DNA of 64,000 bases from Paenibacillus sp. FJAT-26967. GTDB lineage: Bacteria > Bacillota > Bacilli > Paenibacillales > NBRC-103111. The notes beneath the pieces are model-generated. The model was not told where the DNA came from. It searched no databases and saw nothing but the letters and a program-made list of their open reading frames with translations. Position 1 is the stretch's first letter. Every line of letters begins with the position of its first letter. The position numbers and the translations under genes were made by a program. Positions 57,852 to 64,000 of this stretch are shown here, piece by piece. Location: contig NZ_LMXH01000003.1 of assembly GCF_001541095.1 (NCBI RefSeq), positions 355,208 through 419,207 on the forward strand, read 5' to 3'.

Positions 57852-58988
57852 ATGGATTCTATCTTTTCGCTATCCGAGCTGTTGTCGCAGCAGAAGCCTT
57901 CTTCCCTGGTGGAAATTCCGGGTGTGCTCGGGCAGACTTTCGGACAAGCGACGCTCTCGACAACTTTACCCATTTCTAAGCTTTTTTCTATCTATGAGGT
58001 AGACCTGGAAGTTCAGCGTTCCATCATTCCCCGCAATCTGTCCAAGCTGATGGATTATGTATCCCTGTATCTGGATAACCATCAGCCGATTTATTTCCCG
58101 GGTGTTATTTTCTCTGCAAGGGGAGCGGGAAGCTACGATTCGGAGCAGCATGTTTTTCAGCTTCAGCCCATTGAGAAATTGTATGTAGTCGACGGACAGC
58201 ACCGTCTGGCTGCTTTTCAGCGTTTAATGGAAACTCTGCAAAGTCAGATGGCCAGGGCGAAGGACCGCAGGGAGTATGACCGTATGGAAGAAATTACGGA
58301 AAAATTGAGCAGACTGTACGCGTTCCCTGTATCGACGATGATTTATCTCGATATTGATGCCAAACAGGAAAGGCAGCTATTCTCCGACATTAATAAGCTG
58401 CCCCGCAAAATCGGCGGCAACTTGGCCGTGCTTCGCGATCAGCGCCGGTTCTACCATGTGACGGCTTCCCAGCTTGTGGAGAAGGCTCCGGTCATGCAGC
58501 ATATTCCGGTGGACATGTTCTCGGAACGCGGGAAGGGGCCGGAATTTCTGTTTACATACCACCTGCTCATCGAGATTCTGGTGGCGCTCTTCGAAGGACG
58601 GATGAAGTCGGGTGCACGGGGCAACGGGTATCATTATGATGAGGAAGTTGTAGCGGAGCATTTGTCCCACAGCTCCTTCTATTTTCAGCAGCTGCTGAAA
58701 TATTTACCGGCGCCCGTCAAAGGGGAAGCGGCTTGGTCGGAGAATATCCAGATCGCACTGGCCCTGTTCTTCCACGAGGAAGCGACCAAGAGTGCGAAGT
58801 TCAACCGCTACGGCCTGGAGTATGCGACTAAGATCCTGCCTCATATCGATTGGTCCGCGATCTTCAGCGGAGATGAGAAGGATCGCCTGCCGCGCCGCTC
58901 GCGAATTATGAAAGCGTATCAATATATCCGCTCCTTCTACCAGGAGCAGCATTTGTTCCTGATCAGCGATAAGGAGGATGTCGGCTAA
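57852..58988 (+). CDS. DGQHR-domain (DndB-like) protein 1
   Basis: This 378-residue protein has the DGQHR motif at residues 114-118 (VVDGQHRLAAF), preceded by the typical QRSIIPRNLSKLMDYV and the strand YFPGVIFSA. It is followed by QLFSDINKLPRKI, the second conserved block of the superfamily. DGQHR proteins include DndB, the transcriptional regulator of DNA phosphorothioation gene clusters. No dndA, C, D or E gene is present here. AAAGGAGTTAATT precedes the ATG. The stop overlaps the ATG of the next gene (TAATG), so the two are coupled and probably act together. Confidence 0.85.
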   Translation: MDSIFSLSELLSQQKPSSLVEIPGVLGQTFGQATLSTTLPISKLFSIYEVDLEVQRSIIPRNLSKLMDYVSLYLDNHQPIYFPGVIFSARGAGSYDSEQHVFQLQPIEKLYVVDGQHRLAAFQRLMETLQSQMARAKDRREYDRMEEITEKLSRLYAFPVSTMIYLDIDAKQERQLFSDINKLPRKIGGNLAVLRDQRRFYHVTASQLVEKAPVMQHIPVDMFSERGKGPEFLFTYHLLIEILVALFEGRMKSGARGNGYHYDEEVVAEHLSHSSFYFQQLLKYLPAPVKGEAAWSENIQIALALFFHEEATKSAKFNRYGLEYATKILPHIDWSAIFSGDEKDRLPRRSRIMKAYQYIRSFYQEQHLFLISDKEDVG

Positions 58989-60163
58989 TGGACGGTTTAT
59001 GCCTGCGGATGACGATTCATCCTTTCTGTGAGCGTTTTGGCCTTGCGACCGTTGCTCTTAAGGCGCAGGATCTGCTCAATTACACAACCATTGATACCAT
59101 CGTACAGCGGAAGCTGAGTAAAATGCAGCGCCGCAAAATTTCGACTTATCTCCAGGAGCGGGAGCTCGATCAGGTATTCTTCGGTCCTGTCACTCTGTCG
59201 CTGCGCGATGTAAGCCAGCTGTCGCGTGTGAAGGAGGATCTGTTCCTGCGCCACGGCTCGAAGCTGAGCATCCTCGATGGTCAGCACCGCATTCTGGCGC
59301 TCGGATTCGTCAATGAACAGATGCAGAAGGAAGTGAAGCGCATCGAGCGCAAGCTGGCTTCTCTGCGAGTGCGCCACCGCAAGGAAACGGACAATCCGGA
59401 ATTGGCTGACGAAATTACGCAGGTGAACGGGCTTTTGGAGCAGATGGAGGCTAGACGCCTGGGTCTGATGGAAAGCGAGCTGGCTGTGCAGATTTATATC
59501 GGGCTCGGTGAGGTGGAGGAGCAGCAGCTGTTCGGGGATATCAATTCTAAAGTGCAGCTTGTAAGCAAGGAGCTGGGTCATTCTTTCGATTCGGTCGATC
59601 CGCTTAATCTGGTCATCCAGCAGGTGGTCGATCATAATATGCTGCTGAAGAATGCGGGTGTGGAGAGGCGCAGCAACTTGACGGCTTTTAACCGCAATTT
59701 CACTTGCTTGTCCTGGATGTACTCGACGGCCGTCATGCTGTTCTCGGGTAAAATGCAGTCGTCCTACGAGCTGCAGCGTAAAATCCGCAAAGACATGTCG
59801 ACGTATGTGGAAATTCTGCACCAGTTCTTCAACACGATTCTGCCGATGATGCCGGAGCAGCCCGGGCTTGTGCAGGTCACGTCCGCGAACCGGGTTATGC
59901 AGGAAAGCATTGCGCTGTATGCGAATTCGTTCCTGTTCCAGAATGGAGAATACAATCCGGGGTGGACCGAGTGTCTGCGGATGTTTGAAGGGTTCGACTG
60001 GTCCCATGATAACGAGGAGCTGATTTATATTTTTGGCTCGCTGGATAACGGGAAGCTGAATCTTATTCATGAGAAATCTCTGCGTAAGCACGGGAAGCTG
60101 GTGAGCTTCTTCATGGAGGGCATTGAGCCGGAAGAAGGAATGAAAACCGCTTCACCGGCTTAA
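58988..60163 (+). CDS. DGQHR-domain (DndB-like) protein 2
   Basis: This is a 391-residue paralogue of the preceding protein with DGQHR at 97-101 (ILDGQHRILALGF), a QR-x-R-like helix before it (VQRKLSKMQRRKISTYL), and QLFGDINSKVQLVSKEL matching the second block. It has a longer charged helical insertion at about 110-160 (VKRIERKLASLRVRHRKETD), absent from the first protein. The C-terminal half is helical with no recognised domain. It is translationally coupled to gene 1. The function is unknown; a DNA-binding heterodimer is an inference. A terminator follows at 60245. Confidence 0.85.
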   Translation: MDGLCLRMTIHPFCERFGLATVALKAQDLLNYTTIDTIVQRKLSKMQRRKISTYLQERELDQVFFGPVTLSLRDVSQLSRVKEDLFLRHGSKLSILDGQHRILALGFVNEQMQKEVKRIERKLASLRVRHRKETDNPELADEITQVNGLLEQMEARRLGLMESELAVQIYIGLGEVEEQQLFGDINSKVQLVSKELGHSFDSVDPLNLVIQQVVDHNMLLKNAGVERRSNLTAFNRNFTCLSWMYSTAVMLFSGKMQSSYELQRKIRKDMSTYVEILHQFFNTILPMMPEQPGLVQVTSANRVMQESIALYANSFLFQNGEYNPGWTECLRMFEGFDWSHDNEELIYIFGSLDNGKLNLIHEKSLRKHGKLVSFFMEGIEPEEGMKTASPA

Positions 60164-60244
60164 GGATATAACGGGCTGCTGGGGGCAGGCTCCGCTGTCC
60201 GCCTGTCGGCTGGTTACAGCCTGAATAGTAAACGGGATTCTGCT

Positions 60245-60288
60245 GGACAACCCGCTTTTTGGCGGGTCCGGCGGGGTCCTTTTTTGTA
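60245..60288 (+). terminator. terminator after the DGQHR pair
   Basis: ACCCGC-TTTTTG-GCGGGT hairpin, extended by GGAC/GTCC, and a T6 run. The remainder up to 60508 shows only a weak AT-rich stretch and no recognisable element. Confidence 0.75.
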
Positions 60289-60508
60289 TGCCGGACAGAG
60301 CTCCGGAGACATCATGTACGATAAGCCGCAAGCGATAAACCTTAAGCGGCCTGTTGAAGCATAAACAGGCTGTTTATGCTGTATACATAGTTACAGTCTT
60401 TATCTAGATATAGGCGGCAATTGGAAATGGTGTTTGCCAATCGTGCGAACCTTCCCCCATAATAGGAACTAACAAGAAAAGCTTAGAAAGCTTTAAAGGA
60501 GTGGACGC

Positions 60509-63500
60509 ATGCAAATCGGTGAAACGATGCCGGGAACGGCCCGTAACCGGCACACTTTATTCGCGCTCGTGCTGGCAGCAGCCGTCGTGATCCGTTTACT
60601 CGTAGCGCCGAATTTATTCGGCTATGAAGCGGATGTGCGTACGTTTATGGCCTGGGCGGACCGGGCATACACAGTAGGGTTTGGAGAGCTGTATTCCGAT
60701 CCTGATTATTTTCTGGATTACCCGCCAGGGTATATGTATGTGCTGTATATCATTGGTGCTTTATGCGGCGGGCTTCAAATCGGCTGGGAGTCCGGCTTGT
60801 CTCTGCTGATACTCAAAACGGTACCGATGGCAGCGGATCTGCTGTCTTCTGTTCTTCTATATAAGCTGGCATCCCGGACATTCCCTTCGTCCAGGGCGGC
60901 CCTCCTGTCTTCCCTGTACATGCTGAATCCCGCTATCTGGATCAATTCGGCCGGGTGGGGGCAGGTGGATTCCGTATTCATGCTGTTTGTACTGATATTC
61001 CTGCTGCAGCTGGAAAAGAAACGATTTGTTTCGGCGGCGGTTTTTCTTGCCATTGCCGTGCTGCTGAAGCCGCAGGGACTGTTGTTCGGTCCGTTCTTCC
61101 TGGTTGCCTTGTTCCAAAACGCAGGGGAAAAGGGCTGGTGGCGAACCTTCTCGGGGAGTTTTGCTGCGGGGACGGCGGCTTTCCTGCTTCCGGCTCTGCC
61201 TTTTGCATGGAAGCTGGAGCCGCTGTGGCTCGTTAAGCTGTACTTCGGTACACTGGCCTCGTACCCGTACGCCTCGCTTAATGCATTCAATCTCATGGCG
61301 CTGATGGGAGGTAATTTCCAGGCGGCCGACAAGCAATTGTTTTCGCTGGATTACACGAGGTGGGGCACGATTTTTTTTGTGCTGGCCCTTCTGTTTTCCC
61401 TGGTCCTTTATGCAAGAACTTCTCACAAAAAAGGCGCAGGCTTATATATGGGCTTTCTGTTCGCCACGTCCGCTTTTATGCTGATGACCAAAATGCACGA
61501 GCGTTATCTGTTCTACGGGCTGCTTTTGCTGCTAGCTGCTTATTTGCATTTGAAGGATAAGCGCCTGCTTCTGCTGTTCGGCGGCTTCAGCCTGACCAGC
61601 TTCCTTAACGTAGGGTATGTCCTCTGGCAGAGCTCGAATGATATTTACCATATTGCTGTAAAAGATCCTGTTCTGATCGTGGTGTCGGCCGTGAACCTGA
61701 TATTGTTCGTATTCGCGTGGAGATATGCTTTTCAACTGGCGGCAGGCGCAGATAACGAGCGGAATACGGAAGGAAGCCTTCAACCCGGAAGGGGACTGCT
61801 TGCCGGTCTGACGACCAGAGGCTCTGTGATCCGGGACCGGGACGGCGCACTGGCTGCCCGCGAACCGTTGTGGACGAAGAAGGATGTAGGGCTGGCGGGT
61901 CTTATCACCGCTGTCTATATGATTATCGCGCTGATTAATCTGGGGTCTACCCAGGCCCCGGAGACCTTCTGGAAACCGGCAACGGCCATAACCGATGAGA
62001 TCGTTGCTGATTTCGGTGAATCCAGGCATGTCGCCCGGATTCATAATTATGCGGGAGCCGGAGACGGTTCATTCCGGTTCGAATTCTCCGACGACGGAGT
62101 GATGTGGGACCGGCCGGTGGATGTGAAATCGGACTACGTCAAAGTGTTTACATGGAACGTCGTTAAGACCGATGTGAATACCCGGTATGTCAAAATCATT
62201 CCGATGGACACCGGGTTTCGTCTGCACGAGGTGGCATTCTTCGATGGCGTATCGGATATCCCGCTCCCGGTTAAGGTCCTTCCTGCCGGCGAGCAGGACT
62301 CGGCATCGGGTGAATCCGGGGCAGCCGCCAGATCGGCTCAACATGCGAACCTGTTTGACGAGCAGGCGATCGTGCCTGCTGCTCCAACTTACCTTGATGG
62401 CACTTATTTTGACGAAATTTATCATGCGCGGACGGCATATGAGCATCTATATCGGATCGAACCTTACGAGAGCACTCATCCTCCGCTGGGCAAAGTCCTC
62501 ATTTCGGCGGGGATCGCTCTCTTCGGAATGAATCCCTTCGGCTGGCGCATTGTGGGCACGCTGTTCGGCGTAGCCATGCTTCCACTCATGTACATGATGG
62601 CGAAGCGGCTGCTTGGCCGCACGGAATATGCGGCGATTGCGACTTTCCTGTTCGCTTTTGATTTTATGCACTTTGCGCAAACGAGAATCTCTACGATTGA
62701 TGTGTATGGCGTGTTTTTCATCATGCTGATGTTCGCCTTGATGTACCGGTATACGACGTTGAACTTCTACGAGGCTTCATTGCGCCGGACGCTGGTACCG
62801 TTAGGACTTGCGGGAGTAGTCTTCGGAATTGGAGCTGCCTCCAAATGGATTGTACTCTACGGAGGCGCCGGTCTCGCCGTCCTGCTTGCCCTGAGCTTGT
62901 GGGAGCGCTATGGGGAGTATAGGGAAGCTAAGCGCAAACTAGGCGAATGGGCAAGAGAGCAGGCTCAGAGCGAAGCATCTGAAGGCGAAGAGCCGAAGCT
63001 GACCTGGGAGGAGCATAACGGGGGAGAGAGCGATCGCTCGTCAGGCGGTTCCGCTTCGAATCAGCTCATTCAGCAAGAAGCCGCATCCCGCGACAGTCTG
63101 GGAGCCATTGTAAGCATGAGCACGGCTGAGAGCAGGCAGGAGGAAGTGCAGCGATGGACCGCAATGGTACGCAAGTTCCCGCGGTATACGATTTACACGC
63201 TGCTGTTCTGCGTCGTTTTCTACGTGCTGATTCCGGCCGGTATCTACGTGGCCTCTTACATTCCGTTCATGATGGTGCCGGGACCGGGGCATGGTCTGGC
63301 TGATGTCATTACCTATCAGAAGCATATGTACAGCTACCATAGTGAGCTGGTTGCGACGCATCCCTTCTCTTCAAGCTGGTGGGAATGGCCGCTGATGCTC
63401 AGACCGATCTGGTACTACAAAGGGGAATTCGTTCCTCTGGACAGTGTATCCAGCATAGTATCGTTCGGCAATCCGCTCATCTGGTGGCCGGGGCTGATCT

Positions 63501-63838
63501 GTGTCCTGCTTGCCGTCTGGCTGGCTTTTAAGACACGCAACAAGCCTCTGCGCTTCCTGCTTATCGCATACGCGTCCCAGTACTTGCCTTGGATGCTTGT
63601 GCCGAGACTGACATTTATATACCATTACTTTGCGATGGTTCCCTTTATGATTCTGATCATCACATTCTTCATCCGGCATCTTTTCGAAACCAAACCGCAC
63701 TGGAGACGCTGGGGGTATGTGTATCTGGCGGCAGTCGCACTGCTGTTCGTCATTTTCTATCCGCTGCTCTCGGGCTTAGTAGTCGATAAATCTTATACCG
63801 GATGGCTGCGCTGGCTGCCGGGCTGGAATTATTTCTAA
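60509..63838 (+). CDS. double glycosyltransferase membrane protein (GT39/PMT-type) with discoidin-like insert
   Basis: This 1109-residue membrane protein consists of two glycosyltransferase-C halves. The first (about 1-410) has LFGYEADVRTFMAWADRAY, YPPGYMYVLY, and many helices. The second (about 625-1109) is PMT-like with catalytic-loop YFDEIYHARTAYEHL, STHPPLGK, GWRIVGTLFGV and FDFMHFAQTRISTIDVY. Between them (about 480-600) is a soluble beta segment (FRFEFSDDGVMWDRP, YVKIIPMDTGF, LHEVAFFDG) resembling an F5/8 type C (discoidin-like) fold. Such proteins transfer a sugar from a lipid carrier on the outer membrane face. Donor and acceptor are unknown. AAAGGAG precedes the ATG. Confidence 0.88.
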   Translation: MQIGETMPGTARNRHTLFALVLAAAVVIRLLVAPNLFGYEADVRTFMAWADRAYTVGFGELYSDPDYFLDYPPGYMYVLYIIGALCGGLQIGWESGLSLLILKTVPMAADLLSSVLLYKLASRTFPSSRAALLSSLYMLNPAIWINSAGWGQVDSVFMLFVLIFLLQLEKKRFVSAAVFLAIAVLLKPQGLLFGPFFLVALFQNAGEKGWWRTFSGSFAAGTAAFLLPALPFAWKLEPLWLVKLYFGTLASYPYASLNAFNLMALMGGNFQAADKQLFSLDYTRWGTIFFVLALLFSLVLYARTSHKKGAGLYMGFLFATSAFMLMTKMHERYLFYGLLLLLAAYLHLKDKRLLLLFGGFSLTSFLNVGYVLWQSSNDIYHIAVKDPVLIVVSAVNLILFVFAWRYAFQLAAGADNERNTEGSLQPGRGLLAGLTTRGSVIRDRDGALAAREPLWTKKDVGLAGLITAVYMIIALINLGSTQAPETFWKPATAITDEIVADFGESRHVARIHNYAGAGDGSFRFEFSDDGVMWDRPVDVKSDYVKVFTWNVVKTDVNTRYVKIIPMDTGFRLHEVAFFDGVSDIPLPVKVLPAGEQDSASGESGAAARSAQHANLFDEQAIVPAAPTYLDGTYFDEIYHARTAYEHLYRIEPYESTHPPLGKVLISAGIALFGMNPFGWRIVGTLFGVAMLPLMYMMAKRLLGRTEYAAIATFLFAFDFMHFAQTRISTIDVYGVFFIMLMFALMYRYTTLNFYEASLRRTLVPLGLAGVVFGIGAASKWIVLYGGAGLAVLLALSLWERYGEYREAKRKLGEWAREQAQSEASEGEEPKLTWEEHNGGESDRSSGGSASNQLIQQEAASRDSLGAIVSMSTAESRQEEVQRWTAMVRKFPRYTIYTLLFCVVFYVLIPAGIYVASYIPFMMVPGPGHGLADVITYQKHMYSYHSELVATHPFSSSWWEWPLMLRPIWYYKGEFVPLDSVSSIVSFGNPLIWWPGLICVLLAVWLAFKTRNKPLRFLLIAYASQYLPWMLVPRLTFIYHYFAMVPFMILIITFFIRHLFETKPHWRRWGYVYLAAVALLFVIFYPLLSGLVVDKSYTGWLRWLPGWNYF

Positions 63839-63901
63839 GGTAGCCGGCGGCACGTACCGGTAGTTGTGTGAAATACGATAGGGACTGTCTCTTGGCGTAA
63901 C

Positions 63902-64000
63902 TGAACTGCACCCCGTCAAGTAGACACTATAAATAAGTAAAGACACTAGGCGGCCTTAGTCCTGAACTCCACGGGACTGAGGCCGTTTAATTTTGCCTGT
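63902..64000 (-). mobile_element. end of an IS3-family (IS150-group) insertion sequence, cut by window
   Basis: The plus strand begins TGAACTGCACCCCGTCAAGT then AGACA, the terminal pattern of IS150-group elements. It is followed by a short spacer and the 3' end of the transposase gene on the minus strand. The rest lies outside the window. Confidence 0.75.
63946..63999 (-). CDS. C-terminal end of IS3-family transposase OrfB, partial
   Basis: Seventeen residues plus stop are visible (QAKLNGLSPVEFRTKAA), which is the classic C-terminus of IS150-group OrfB transposases. The remainder lies beyond the right edge. The inverted-repeat end at 63902 follows downstream at a normal distance. Confidence 0.8.
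   Translation of the reverse strand, partial: QAKLNGLSPVEFRTKAA

Noticed and set aside
58997..60091. 364-residue minus-strand open frame opposite the second DGQHR gene
   Set aside because: The plus-strand protein has conserved DGQHR and DIN blocks and is coupled to gene 1. The opposite frame is His/Leu/Gln rich and without ribosome binding site.

Overview
The window looks like a chromosomal segment of a Paenibacillus-type spore-forming Firmicute. The basis is the pheS-pheT-zapA-cvpA...mutS2 order behind a tRNA-Phe T-box, strong AGGAGG ribosome binding sites with frequent TTG and GTG starts, a Spo0E-type phosphatase, a CcpA cre box, a sigma-W-type promoter in front of pspA, and the YkkCD, YvlD, Amj, PxpBCA and DUF350 families. 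Nearly all genes are intact. No rRNA, tRNA, CRISPR array or prophage is visible. The only mobile DNA is a 156-bp MITE-like element and one end of an IS3-family element at the right edge.

Layout. 1-4.9 kb: a NarL-type two-component pair cut by the left edge, a small beta-rich protein, a GGDEF-like regulator behind a cre box, a TVP38/VTT membrane protein and a solitary MazF/PemK-like protein. 4.9-7.6 kb: 5-oxoprolinase pxpB-pxpC-pxpA. 7.6-8.5 kb: a peptide/terminator module, then a promoter, a 17-codon leader peptide, an attenuator-like RNA and a CD3324-family regulator. 8.7-11 kb: a CheY-like receiver and an HPt-REC-GGDEF-REC protein. 11.3-15.8 kb: DUF2203, CopC-CopD, DUF418 and the lipid II flippase Amj. 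16-20.5 kb: a Fur-controlled iron lipoprotein, a secreted protein, the MITE, an aldo/keto reductase, and a TetR regulator with its operator in front of ykkCD.

20.6-34.4 kb: T-box, pheS, pheT, a giant 1589-residue ZapA, cvpA, an unknown membrane protein, a CuA-type cupredoxin lipoprotein, YvlD and mutS2. The ZapA gene is the most striking object: a normal ZapA head followed by about 1490 residues of coiled coil, with a nearly identical 222-bp tandem repeat in the middle. 34.6-42.5 kb: a sigma-W-type promoter driving pspA and probably DUF350, a 26-residue membrane peptide and an acidic zinc-ribbon protein, then an MFS transporter, cysK, a short GNAT-like protein, an Lrp regulator with an aminotransferase, Spo0E and a lipoprotein.

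42.6-54.5 kb: a cobalamin block. A B12 riboswitch precedes btuF-btuC-btuD, then cobT, cobU, cbiB, cobS, cobD (threonine-phosphate decarboxylase), cbiP and a PduO adenosyltransferase overlapping an RluA-type pseudouridine synthase. This gives uptake, adenosylation, side-chain and lower-ligand assembly. Corrin-ring genes are not in this window. 54.7-64 kb: an ArsC/Spx-like protein, a site-2 protease, an aminotransferase, two coupled DGQHR (DndB-like) genes with no dnd modification genes beside them, a double-glycosyltransferase membrane protein, and the IS3-family end.

Best candidates for something undescribed: the giant repeat-bearing ZapA, the leader-peptide attenuator before the CD3324-family gene, the orphan DGQHR pair, and the PspA/DUF350/micropeptide/zinc-ribbon envelope-stress cluster.
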